Below the pieces are notes generated by a model. That model had not been told where the DNA came from. It did not search any database and worked only from the letters and a program-made list of their open reading frames with translations. Positions 8,000 to 17,424 of a stretch of 20,604 bases of DNA are shown here, in pieces. The translations under genes were made by a program, and so were the position numbers. The DNA is from CAZAKZ01 sp964485695. GTDB taxonomy: Bacteria > Planctomycetota > JAFGQW01. The stretch covers positions 1-20,604 of the forward strand of contig CAZAKZ010000109.1 in assembly GCA_964485695.1 (NCBI GenBank), given 5' to 3'. Numbering within the stretch: the first letter of the stretch is position 1; every line of letters starts with the position of its first letter.

Positions 8000-8459
8000 A
8001 GGAGCCGCTGCATTCCCGGAGGATGCAGTCCACGTAGTGATCGAGGCGGGCGAGGAGCGCGTCGGACAGTCGATCCCCCGGGGCGACGCTTGCGGGCTCG
8101 ATGCCGAAGAGGACGATCTCCTCGGGGCACTCGCCGAGGTCTCTCGCCAGATCCAGGGTCTGGAAGAGGTCGCCCTCGTGGAGGGAGAGGCGCGGCTGCA
8201 CCTTTCTGGACTTCGCCTCCTCGGGGGTGAACCGGCGCAGGGTTCCCGGGGCTTCTCCCATGAAGGCGCAGTCGACGAAGATCACCTTCTGGCGGCCGGC
8301 AATTTCGTGGAGGACACATAAGCCGCCGGCGCCCAGGTCCAGGATGACCACGCCGGCCGGTATCGGCCGATTCCCGAGCGCCTCCACGACCCGGATGCCG
8401 ACGCCCTCGTCGGTGAGCAGGGGATTCCCCAGACCCACCACGGCGATCGGGGCCTTCAT
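7971..8459 (-). CDS. [NiFe]-hydrogenase maturation endopeptidase (HybD/HycI family)
   Basis: A 162-residue cytoplasmic protease that clips the C-terminal tail of the hydrogenase large subunit after nickel insertion, which closes the active site. The N-terminus carries the family signature GLGNPLLTDEGVG. Asp17, Asp63 (in VDC) and His94 align in order and spacing with the three nickel ligands known in HybD (positions 16, 62, 93 there). The start is fixed by a four-base ATGA overlap with the stop of the large-subunit gene, so translation is coupled. It is the last gene of the hydrogenase operon and its substrate is almost certainly the upstream gene product. The accessory hyp genes for the Fe(CN)2CO group are not in this window. 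Its 3' end overlaps the convergent secreted-protein gene, and no terminator hairpin is evident there. Confidence 0.9.
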   Translation of the reverse strand: MKAPIAVVGLGNPLLTDEGVGIRVVEALGNRPIPAGVVILDLGAGGLCVLHEIAGRQKVIFVDCAFMGEAPGTLRRFTPEEAKSRKVQPRLSLHEGDLFQTLDLARDLGECPEEIVLFGIEPASVAPGDRLSDALLARLDHYVDCILRECSGSFTAGTDTVP

Positions 8460-9754
8460 ACGAATTCCACCTTCAGGAAGTGGGTGGAACACGAGATGCA
8501 CGGATCGTAGGCCCGGACCAGCATCTCCATCTTCTGACGGACGGCGTCCTGGCCCTCCTCCAGGATCTGCGGCACCAGGGCCTCGAAATCCTCCTGGATG
8601 CTGGCGTGATTCTGGTTCGTGGGGATGCAGATGTCGGCTGACGTGCAACGGCCGGCGTCGTCGAACTCGTATCTGTGGAACAGGATGCCCCGGGGCGCCT
8701 CCACGGAGCCCACGCCCTCTCCGGCGCCCGGCTTCACCTCGGGCTTCCCGGCCTCGAGGCCGCGGGCGAGCACCTCGTCGAGGATCTCCAGGCTGTGTTC
8801 CGCCACCTGGAAGCACTCCACGACCTGGGCCACGTTGTTCATGTAGGGATTGCAGCACCCCTTCTCGAGGCCCATGCGCCCGGCCGCCTCGAAGGCCAGA
8901 GGTCCGAGGTGGTCGGCGTTCAGGTTGAACCGCGCCAGGGCGCCCACGGCGTAGGAATCGCGGTGCCAGCGGGTCCACTTGGCCGTGGACCGGGGCGTGA
9001 CGTACTCGTTGCCCACCCGGGCGTAGTCCTCGACGGGCACGAGTTCGTCGGTGTCGGTGCTGCCGATGAGGCCGTGGTAGAAGGGGTAGGTCGGCTCGTC
9101 CACCGTGGCCACGTACTCCGTCTCCCGTTCGAAGACGGGTAGGTCGTCCAGGTGGTCGAGGACCACGTCGGCGATGACCTTCAGGTGCTCGATTGCGTTC
9201 TCGATGCGGGTCTTCAGGTCCCGGAGCTCGGCCTCGGTGGGCAGCAGGGTGAATCCTCCGGGCACCAGGCGCACGGGGTGGGTCTTCCGGCCGGCCAGCA
9301 CCTCCATGATCCGGTTGCCCGTGCAATGGGCGGCCATGACGGACCGGACCACGTCCGGATGCGTGGACGCGAGCGGAACCACGGACTTTTGCCCCAGGAG
9401 ATCGGGCGCCACGAGGTATCCGATATGGAGGACGTGGCTTTCCAGCTGCTCCCCGTAGTGGGTCAAGGTCCGGAGCTTGCGGGTCTGCTCGGACACCTCG
9501 ACGCCGAGGGCCGCCTCTACAGCCTTGATGGAGGCGAGGGAGTGGGTCACCGAGCATATGCCGCAGATCCGGCTGACGATGGTCTGGATGTCCTCCCAGC
9601 TGCGCCCGCGCACCATGGCCTCGAAGAATCGGGGCGCCTCGGGCACGAGCCACTCGACGGTTTCCAGGGTCCCGTCTCTGGCCCGGACCCGGATGTTGCC
9701 GTGGCCCTCGATGCGGGTCACGTGGCGGACGTCGATGTCAACGGTCTTCCCCAT
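8456..9754 (-). CDS. hydA: Group 3b-type [NiFe]-hydrogenase large (alpha) subunit
   Basis: A 432-residue catalytic subunit that binds the Ni-Fe centre and interconverts H2 with protons and electrons in the cytoplasm. The four nickel-ligand cysteines sit in RICGIC (Cys64, Cys67) near the N-terminus and DPCISC (Cys419, Cys422) near the C-terminus. RIEGHGN near residue 14 is the usual family opening. After DPCISCSTH a seven-residue tail (FLKVEFV) remains for removal by the protease encoded next, so the precursor is normal. The start has AAGGAG about eight bases upstream and lies 17 bases inside the end of the small-subunit gene. The L1/L2 motifs alone do not separate group 3b from 3c. The gene order with beta, gamma and delta subunits favours 3b, and no HdrA or F420-type partner is present. 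Confidence 0.93.
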   Translation of the reverse strand: MGKTVDIDVRHVTRIEGHGNIRVRARDGTLETVEWLVPEAPRFFEAMVRGRSWEDIQTIVSRICGICSVTHSLASIKAVEAALGVEVSEQTRKLRTLTHYGEQLESHVLHIGYLVAPDLLGQKSVVPLASTHPDVVRSVMAAHCTGNRIMEVLAGRKTHPVRLVPGGFTLLPTEAELRDLKTRIENAIEHLKVIADVVLDHLDDLPVFERETEYVATVDEPTYPFYHGLIGSTDTDELVPVEDYARVGNEYVTPRSTAKWTRWHRDSYAVGALARFNLNADHLGPLAFEAAGRMGLEKGCCNPYMNNVAQVVECFQVAEHSLEILDEVLARGLEAGKPEVKPGAGEGVGSVEAPRGILFHRYEFDDAGRCTSADICIPTNQNHASIQEDFEALVPQILEEGQDAVRQKMEMLVRAYDPCISCSTHFLKVEFV

Positions 9755-10505
9755 GGGGGGGCTCCTTCAAGGTGTTGAACAGCGCCATCTTCTCTCCCAG
9801 ATCCTCGACGGTCTTGCCGTATTTCTCCATGACCTCTCGAGCTGCACCGACGTTGGGGTCGTCCACGAGGCCCCGGCACCCGAAGCACCAGAAGCCGTTC
9901 CCGGGACACCGGGCACCGCATCCGGCCCGGGTGACGGGCCCCAGGCAGATCTCGCCGTAGTCGAACCGGCATGAGTATTCCCCGACCTTGCACTCCACGC
10001 AGACCGGGTAGTCGGGGACGGTCGGGATCTTCCCGGCGATGAGGGACCGGAGGATCCGGGTCAACTCGGCGGCGTCGATGGGGCAGCCGTGGACCTCGAG
10101 GTCCACGGGGACGACCTCGTCCAGGGCCATGACCGGCGCCGTGTCCAGGTGCGGCATGTCGGCGGCCCGGCCGTAGACGATGCGCTTCACTTCGCCCGTG
10201 GAGAATCCGTTCTTCAGCCTGTTCACGCCGCCGATGGTGGCGCAGGCACCCAGGGCCACGAGGATCCGGGATCGCTCGCGGATTTCGCGCAGGCGCTTCG
10301 CATCCTCCTCCCGGGTGATGGAACCCTCCACCAGGGCGATGTCGAAGTCTTCTCGGTCGCCCGCTGTGTCGGACATGGCCTCGCGCCACTCCACGGGCGT
10401 CACCACGCTGAGGAGGTCGAGAAGCTCCTCTTCCAGGTTCACGATCTGGAGCTGGCATCCCTCACAGCAGGCGAAGTCAAAGATGGCCAGCCTGGGTTTC
10501 GGCAT
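9738..10505 (-). CDS. hydD: Group 3b-type [NiFe]-hydrogenase small (delta) subunit
   Basis: A 255-residue subunit that carries the iron-sulfur relay from the Ni-Fe site to the flavin subunit. Cluster ligands are visible in order: FDFACCEGC (Cys14, Cys17), GACATIGG, HGCPI, then a C-terminal set in CVECK, SCRFDYGEIC, RAGCGARCP and WCFGCRG. This is enough for three 4Fe-4S clusters as in group 3 small subunits. No Tat signal or membrane anchor is present, so the enzyme is cytoplasmic, which separates it from group 1 uptake hydrogenases. The stop of the gamma gene (TAG) is immediately followed by this ATG. The upstream GGAGG lies inside the end of the gamma gene, so the two are translated together. 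Confidence 0.92.
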   Translation of the reverse strand: MPKPRLAIFDFACCEGCQLQIVNLEEELLDLLSVVTPVEWREAMSDTAGDREDFDIALVEGSITREEDAKRLREIRERSRILVALGACATIGGVNRLKNGFSTGEVKRIVYGRAADMPHLDTAPVMALDEVVPVDLEVHGCPIDAAELTRILRSLIAGKIPTVPDYPVCVECKVGEYSCRFDYGEICLGPVTRAGCGARCPGNGFWCFGCRGLVDDPNVGAAREVMEKYGKTVEDLGEKMALFNTLKEPPHGEDR

Positions 10506-11342
10506 CTAGATCGCCTCCGGTACGTTTACGATGTCGGAATACCGGAACACCGGCCCATCCTGGCACGCGTAGAGCCCGCCGATCTGGCAGCGTCCGCACT
10601 TCCCCACGCCGCACTTCATGTGCCGCTCCAGGGAGAGGAATATATTGTCGTCCGGCATCTCCAGGTTTTCCAGCTCGAGGAGCACGAACTTGTACATGAG
10701 GGGCGGGCCGCATACGACGGTGACGAGGTTCCCGGGATCGATGTCGACGTGGGGCATCAAGGTGGTAATGACGCCCACGTCGCCGCCCCAGGTCGGATCC
10801 GCCACGTCCACGGTCTCCCTGAACCGCACGTCCTTGCGAACCTTCCATTCGTAGAGCTCGTCGATGAACATCCGGTCCTCGGGTGTCCGTGATCCCAGCA
10901 GGATGATCACCTCGCCGTAGTCCTCGCGGTGGTCCAGGACGTAGTGGATCGCCGACCGCACCGGCACCAGGCCGATGCCGCCGCAGATGAAGAAGACATC
11001 CTTGCCCTTCATGGCATCGTCCACGGGAAAGGGTTTGCCGTACGGGCCGCGGGCTCCTATCCGGTCCCCCGGCGAGAGGCGATGCAGGGCACCGGTGACG
11101 TTGCCCGTGTTGCGCACCACCATCTCGAAGACGCCGTCCTCGGTGCGCGTGGGCGAGGAGCTGATGGAGATGGGGCATTCACCGATGCCCGGCACGGAGA
11201 TCTCCATGAACTGGCCCGGCATGGAGTCGAGCCCCAGGCCGTCCAGCTTGAACCTGAAGAACTTCTCCAGCTTCGTCACGGCTTGCACGTCGAGGACCGT
11301 GGCCGGCTCGGGCAGGAAGATGTCCTTCTGTCCCCGGCTCAT
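10506..11342 (-). CDS. hydG: Group 3b-type hydrogenase gamma subunit, FAD/NAD(P)-binding
   Basis: A 278-residue flavoprotein of the ferredoxin-NADP reductase fold (dihydroorotate-dehydrogenase electron-transfer type). It passes electrons between the hydrogenase and NAD(P). Visible elements are the FAD-loop segment GECPISISSSP, the nucleotide-binding loop ICGGIGLVPVRS, the CGPP motif (VVCGPPLMYK) and a C-terminal 2Fe-2S site with Cys244, Cys249, Cys252 and Cys260 (CGVGKCGRC…C). This matches HydG of Pyrococcus-type sulfhydrogenases. An ATGA overlap with the beta gene sets the start, with GGAGGA six bases upstream. NADP rather than NAD is the known preference of characterised group 3b enzymes. 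The cofactor cannot be read off the sequence here. Confidence 0.92.
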   Translation of the reverse strand: MSRGQKDIFLPEPATVLDVQAVTKLEKFFRFKLDGLGLDSMPGQFMEISVPGIGECPISISSSPTRTEDGVFEMVVRNTGNVTGALHRLSPGDRIGARGPYGKPFPVDDAMKGKDVFFICGGIGLVPVRSAIHYVLDHREDYGEVIILLGSRTPEDRMFIDELYEWKVRKDVRFRETVDVADPTWGGDVGVITTLMPHVDIDPGNLVTVVCGPPLMYKFVLLELENLEMPDDNIFLSLERHMKCGVGKCGRCQIGGLYACQDGPVFRYSDIVNVPEAI

Positions 11343-12379
11343 CGCCCGTCCTCCAGGAGTCGGTTGAATACGTCCACGGGATTGGCGATGCCGGTGGTGC
11401 AGGCGGCGATACACCGGCCGCACCCGATGCAGGCGATATCCCCGCCGGCATCCCGGGAATACTTGCCCTTCCGGAGATAGCGGTGGCGGTACCGGGCCGC
11501 CCGGGAGCCGCGGAAGTTGTGGCCGCCGGCCACCCTGGCGAATCCCGCCAGCATGCAGGCGGACCAGGTGCGGACGCGGCGACCCGTCTCCATGTTCCAG
11601 TCCAGTTCGTCCTCCACGTCGAAGCAGTAGCACGTGGGGCAGACGAGATTGCACGAGCCGCAGGAGTGGCAAAGCTCCGACTTCTCCTCCCACACCGGAT
11701 GGTCGTAGTTCCCCTCGAGGAGGTCGGGGAGGTCATCGGGTTTCATCTTCAGGTCGTGCTTCCTGAGACGTATCCGGTTTCGTTCCCAGACCTTGCTCCG
11801 GCCTTCGAGATGTTCGATCTCCGCCGCGGAGGACGCTTCCATGGATCCCATGAGGGCCTCGCCCTTTTCGGTCCTGGCTTCCACGACGTACGAGCCGTCG
11901 TCCAGGCGGGTCAGCGCCACGTCGTGGCCCCGGACGTCCTCGGCCGTGGCCGTTCCCATGCAGCCCGCGAACACGTGCTCCGAGGGATTCAGGACGTCGC
12001 AGACCACGATGGAGGCGTTTGCCCTCCGCGTCATGTAGTGGGTGTCGAAGTTACCCCTCGAGAAGACTGCATCCAGCTGGGAGATGGCCGCCATGTCGTA
12101 AGTGTGCACGCCGAAGACCACGAACCGGTCGCCGTCCAGCACGGACTTGAACTGCATCTTGCACCGGTCGAATTCGTTCAGGATCTCCTTCTGGGGCAGG
12201 AAGTACTTCTTGGGGGGCAGGATCGTCACGTCGTGGTCGAGGCGCAGATCCGCTGCCCGGGCCAGGGGGCCGAAGGCGAATCGGGCGCCCCGGGCCTGGA
12301 CCCCGTACACGGTCTGCTCCCGGATCAGGGCATCCACCCACGCCACGAGGGCGGTGTCATCAATCACCCGTGCAGTCAC
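11339..12379 (-). CDS. hydB: Group 3b-type hydrogenase beta subunit, 4Fe-4S protein
   Basis: A 346-residue iron-sulfur subunit. It joins the hydrogenase dimer and the flavin subunit, and in sulfhydrogenases it is linked to polysulfide reduction. One cluster motif is CHSCGSCNLVC (237-247), followed at once by extra Cys250 and Cys252. The second is CIGCGRCIAAC (317-327), with Thr in place of the usual Pro after the last Cys. The segment KKYFLPQKE near 57-65 is typical of HydB. The start is a GTG with AGGAG nine bases upstream. It is the first gene of the operon and divergent from the CNB-fold gene, with 205 bases between them. That region should hold the operon promoter: on the minus strand it contains a TATAGT box but no partner -35. 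Confidence 0.9.
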   Translation of the reverse strand: MTARVIDDTALVAWVDALIREQTVYGVQARGARFAFGPLARAADLRLDHDVTILPPKKYFLPQKEILNEFDRCKMQFKSVLDGDRFVVFGVHTYDMAAISQLDAVFSRGNFDTHYMTRRANASIVVCDVLNPSEHVFAGCMGTATAEDVRGHDVALTRLDDGSYVVEARTEKGEALMGSMEASSAAEIEHLEGRSKVWERNRIRLRKHDLKMKPDDLPDLLEGNYDHPVWEEKSELCHSCGSCNLVCPTCYCFDVEDELDWNMETGRRVRTWSACMLAGFARVAGGHNFRGSRAARYRHRYLRKGKYSRDAGGDIACIGCGRCIAACTTGIANPVDVFNRLLEDGR

Positions 12380-12512
12380 CGGCGTGATCTCCTATGTAGA
12401 TACCTCGGCCGGAACATGCCTCGTCGAAGAAAAGCTACTATACCCGCGGGATCTGCCAAACATTTTTCGCGGGGGGGCGGATTTTCCACCACCGGTCAAC
12501 TGGAGAAACTTG

Positions 12513-12541
12513 TTGATTTGGCCCCGGCCCTCGGGTATGTG
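12513..12541 (+). promoter_or_regulatory. Candidate promoter for the CNB-fold gene
   Basis: TTGATT (12513-12518) and TATGTG (12536-12541) are separated by exactly 17 bases. Each matches four of six positions of the sigma-70 consensus, about 44 bases before the ATG at 12585. A short dyad TCAAC-N11-GTTGA overlaps the -35 box. The match is weak and the assignment is tentative. Confidence 0.3.
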
Positions 12542-12584
12542 TGGAAGCGGTAATCCCCGGACATCCCCGCTCCTGGAGAATGAC

Positions 12585-13067
12585 ATGGAGATACGCACCG
12601 TTGAAGACCTCCTGAAGGCTCACCCATTCTTCAAGGGCATGAAGGAGGACTACATCGCCTCCCTGGCAGGTTGCGCATCCAACGCTCGGTTCGAGGCCCG
12701 CGAGACCATCTACCGCCAGAAGGAGCCGGCTGACCACTTCTACATCATTCAGGATGGGAAGGTGGCCGTGGACACCGAAGCCCCGGGGGGAGGGGTGCTC
12801 ACCATCCAGACCCTCGGGGAGGGCGACATTCTGGGATGGTCCTGGCTCTTCCCGCCCTACGTGTGGCACTTCGGCGCCCGGGCAATGGAGCCGACCCGGA
12901 TGGTGGTCCTGGACGCCCGGTGTCTGCGCGAAAAGTGCGAGGAAGATCCCGCCATGGGATACGAGTTCATGAAGCGCTTTTCAGCCCTCTTCCTACGTCG
13001 CCTCCAGGAGACCCGGATGCAGATCATGGACATCTACGGCGTGGGGAATCAGGACAGCGCACGCTAG
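12585..13067 (+). CDS. Stand-alone cyclic-nucleotide-binding-fold (CNB) protein
   Basis: A 160-residue protein made of little more than one CNB (cupin-like) domain. The N-terminal helix LLKAHPFFKGM and the strands ETIYRQKEPADHFYIIQDGKVAV and IQTLGEGDILGWSWLFPP are typical of the CRP/FNR sensor domain. No helix-turn-helix follows; the chain ends about 35 residues after the barrel, so it cannot bind DNA in the CRP manner. The phosphate-binding cassette lacks the usual Glu (Trp in LGWSWL) and the usual Arg-Ala-Ser/Thr pattern (HFGARA), so cAMP or cGMP binding is doubtful. GGAGAA lies about seven bases before the start. It is divergent from the group 3b hydrogenase operon. I recall such proteins beside these hydrogenases elsewhere, which would point to allosteric or complex-level control. 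Two tandem TAG stops end it. Confidence 0.85.
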   Translation: MEIRTVEDLLKAHPFFKGMKEDYIASLAGCASNARFEARETIYRQKEPADHFYIIQDGKVAVDTEAPGGGVLTIQTLGEGDILGWSWLFPPYVWHFGARAMEPTRMVVLDARCLREKCEEDPAMGYEFMKRFSALFLRRLQETRMQIMDIYGVGNQDSAR

Positions 13068-13070
13068 TAG

Positions 13071-13125
13071 GCCCTGACATAAAAAATGACCCGGTTTTTA
13101 GCCGGGTCATTTTTTATGTCAGGGC
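13071..13125. terminator. Bidirectional rho-independent terminator
   Basis: A perfect 24-base inverted repeat (13071-13094 with 13102-13125) encloses a seven-base loop. Its core is TGACCCGG/CCGGGTCA flanked by A6 on the left and T6 on the right, so either strand gives a GC stem followed by a U-run. It sits between the convergent CNB-fold and acs genes, four bases after one stop and 15 bases before the other. Confidence 0.93.
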
Positions 13126-13140
13126 TATATCGCGTTCAGA

Positions 13141-15099
<1,959 letters not shown>

Positions 15100-15177
15100 G
15101 GAATATGGCCTCCGTATCAGTAATGAATGAAGCGTATGAATTGAGGAGAGGTCTATCAGAAAGACCAGTGCACCGGA

Positions 15178-15206
15178 AATATAGGCCACCTTTCAGGGCC
15201 GTCCAA
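15178..15206 (-). promoter_or_regulatory. Candidate sigma-70-type promoter for acs
   Basis: On the minus strand TTGGAC (15206-15201) is followed after 17 bases by TATATT (15183-15178), a five-of-six match to the -10 box. The -35 match is only three of six. The implied leader is about 70 bases and contains a small GGTCT-N7-AGACC hairpin. Confidence 0.35.
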
Positions 15207-15320
15207 GCCTATCGATCAATCCTCTGAGGGTCGGTCCGGGCGTGACTATTCTCTTGAAAGTCCGGAGGAACTAGCAGATTACTTGGAGCGATCGAACCCC
15301 CGAAAAGAGGAACCTACGCC

Positions 15321-17396
15321 ATGGCCGAGCCCCGGAAGATCCTGGTCACCAGTGCCCTCCCCTATGCGAACGGGCCGATCCATTTCGGCCACGTCGTGGG
15401 GGCGTATCTTCCGGCAGACATTTTTGTCCGATTTCACCGTTTGAAGGGCTCGGACGTCATCTACATCTGTGGAACGGACGAGCATGGAGTGGCCATCACC
15501 ATTGCCGCCCAGCGGGCCGGGATCTCTCCCCAATCCATGGTGGACAAGTATCATGGTGTCATCAAGGGGATCTTCGACCGGATGGACATCCGGTTCGACA
15601 ACTTCTCCCGCACCTCCCGGCCCCTCAACCACGAGATGAGCAAGAAGTTCTTTCTGGATCTCCTCGAGGGCGGGCATATCTCCCAGAAGACCAAACCACA
15701 GCTCTACTGCCCTGAGGACCGGCTCTTCCTCGCCGACCGCTACATTGAGGGGACCTGTCCCGCCTGCGGCAATGAGAACGCCCGCGGGGACGAGTGCCCG
15801 CAGTGCGGGAAGTGGCTGGATCCCTTGACGCTTGAGGAGCCGCGGTGCGCCCTGTGTGGAACCCGGCCCGAGGCCCGGGACGCGCGGAACTGGTATCTGA
15901 AGCTCCAGGATTTCGAGGCGAGATTGAAGGAGTGGATCGGTTCCAAGACGCACTGGAAGGAGAACGTCACCCGGTTCGTCCAGGCCATGTTCAAGGACGG
16001 GCTTCGGGAGCGGTGCATCACCCGCGACCTGGACTGGGGCGTGCAGGTGCCGCTGGACGAGGCCCGGGGCAAGGTGCTCTACGTCTGGTTCGACGCCCCT
16101 ATCGGCTATATCTCCTCCACCATGGAATGGGCCGAGGCTCAGGGAGCGCCCGATCGGTGGAAAGACTACTGGCAGAATCCCCAATGCCGCTTGGTGCACT
16201 TCATCGGGAAGGACAACATCTCGTTTCATTGTGTCGTCTTCCCCGCCATGCTCATGGGCCAGAGCGAGCCCTACATCCTGCCGGAGAATGTGCCGGCCAA
16301 CGAGTTCTACAATCTCCAGGGCGAGAAGTTCAACACCACCCGCGGCTGGTTCATCGACTTCGAGGAATTTCTCGAGAAGCACCCCGTGGACACGTTGCGC
16401 TACGCCCTGGCCGCCGGTGGACCCGAGACCCGGGATACCGAGTTCACCTACGAAGATTTTCAGAAGCGGGTGAACACGGAGCTGGCCGACACCTTCGGCA
16501 ACCTGGTCACGAGGACGCTGAAGTTCGTCGTTTCCTACATGGACGGGAGGGTGCCGCAGCCGGAACCCATGGACGCGGCCGACGAGGAACTCCTCGCCCG
16601 GGCGCGCGAGGTCGTGGACGAGGTGGGCGCCCTCTACGATGAATACAAGGTGCGGCGCGCCCTGGAAACGTCCATGGGCCTGGCCCACGCCGCCAACCGC
16701 TACTTCAACGACAAGAAGCCCTGGATCTCGCGGAAGGAGGACCCCGGAGCCTGCGCCACCTCCATTTTCGTGTGCACCCAGGTGTTGCGTACCCTGGCCC
16801 TGCTCTTCCATCCGGTGATGCCGGGCACCACGGAGCAGCTCTGGGCCATGCTCGGCATGGACGATTCCCTGGGAGATCAGTGCTGGGATTCGTTTAAGGA
16901 GGGAGCGATTCCACCGGGACACGCCATCGGCGAGCCCGCCGCTCTCTTCAAGAAGATCGACGACAAGGCCATCGCCGCCGAGGTGGAGGCGCTGAAGGCG
17001 CGGGCCGAGGCACACGACAGGGAGACATCCATGGAGCCGACCGATGACGGAGGAGCGGAGCCCCTGAAGGCGCCCGTGGCCTTTGAAGATTTCCTGAAGC
17101 TGGACATCCGGGTCGGCAAGATCCTGGATGCCGAGGCCGTGGAGAAATCCAAGAAGCTCCTGAAGTTCCAGGTGGATCTGGGCGTGGAGAAGCGTCAGAT
17201 CCTGGCCGGCATCAAGGGGCACTACGATCCCGGGGCCCTGGTGGGCCGGAAGGTGGTGGTGCTGGCCAACCTGGAGCCGAGGAAGATGATGGGCATGGAG
17301 AGCAAGGGCATGATCCTGGCCGCCGAGACGGCCGACGGGGTGCCCCTGCTTCTCTTCCCGGACGGCGATCCGCCTCCGGGGGCGGGGGTTTGTTAG
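15321..17396 (+). CDS. metG: Methionyl-tRNA synthetase
   Basis: A 691-residue cytoplasmic enzyme that charges tRNA-Met. The class I signature is HFGH at residues 21-24, within PYANGPIHFGH. The zinc-knuckle insert carries paired cysteines (CPACGNENARGDECPQCG and later CALCG). The usual KMSKS loop is replaced by KFNTTR at 336-341, a variant of the K(I/F)STSR form I recall from some bacterial MetRS. A helical anticodon-binding domain follows. The last 110 residues or so, after a linker, form the EMAP/Trbp111-like tRNA-binding domain (FLKLDIRVGKI, LANLEPRKMMGMESKGMILAA). The start has GAGG about 11 bases upstream. It is divergent from acs by 221 bases and ends 28 bases from the convergent PilZ gene, with no clear terminator between them. 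A long antisense reading frame over this gene is a codon-bias shadow. Confidence 0.96.
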   Translation: MAEPRKILVTSALPYANGPIHFGHVVGAYLPADIFVRFHRLKGSDVIYICGTDEHGVAITIAAQRAGISPQSMVDKYHGVIKGIFDRMDIRFDNFSRTSRPLNHEMSKKFFLDLLEGGHISQKTKPQLYCPEDRLFLADRYIEGTCPACGNENARGDECPQCGKWLDPLTLEEPRCALCGTRPEARDARNWYLKLQDFEARLKEWIGSKTHWKENVTRFVQAMFKDGLRERCITRDLDWGVQVPLDEARGKVLYVWFDAPIGYISSTMEWAEAQGAPDRWKDYWQNPQCRLVHFIGKDNISFHCVVFPAMLMGQSEPYILPENVPANEFYNLQGEKFNTTRGWFIDFEEFLEKHPVDTLRYALAAGGPETRDTEFTYEDFQKRVNTELADTFGNLVTRTLKFVVSYMDGRVPQPEPMDAADEELLARAREVVDEVGALYDEYKVRRALETSMGLAHAANRYFNDKKPWISRKEDPGACATSIFVCTQVLRTLALLFHPVMPGTTEQLWAMLGMDDSLGDQCWDSFKEGAIPPGHAIGEPAALFKKIDDKAIAAEVEALKARAEAHDRETSMEPTDDGGAEPLKAPVAFEDFLKLDIRVGKILDAEAVEKSKKLLKFQVDLGVEKRQILAGIKGHYDPGALVGRKVVVLANLEPRKMMGMESKGMILAAETADGVPLLLFPDGDPPPGAGVC

Positions 17397-17424
17397 CAGA
17401 TCCAGGCGGTGGTTCCGGCGGGGG

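Noticed and set aside
7971..9653. 560-residue minus-strand open frame running through the hydrogenase large-subunit region
   Set aside because: Only its last 162 codons (from 8459) are the real protease. The upstream part is an Arg/Pro/Gly-rich out-of-frame shadow of hydA in GC-rich DNA.
12434..12470. Sigma-54 promoter for the hydrogenase operon (TTTGGCAGATCCCGC on the minus strand)
   Set aside because: The GG-to-GC spacing is two bases short of the -24/-12 consensus.
12495..12518. FNR/CRP-type operator (TCAAC…GTTGAT) before the CNB-fold gene
   Set aside because: Arms are only five bases and the spacing of 11 does not fit TTGAT-N4-ATCAA or the CRP consensus.
15279..17222. 647-residue minus-strand frame antisense to metG
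   Set aside because: Same reasoning: a codon-bias shadow with no domain, signal or ribosome site, opposite a clear metG.
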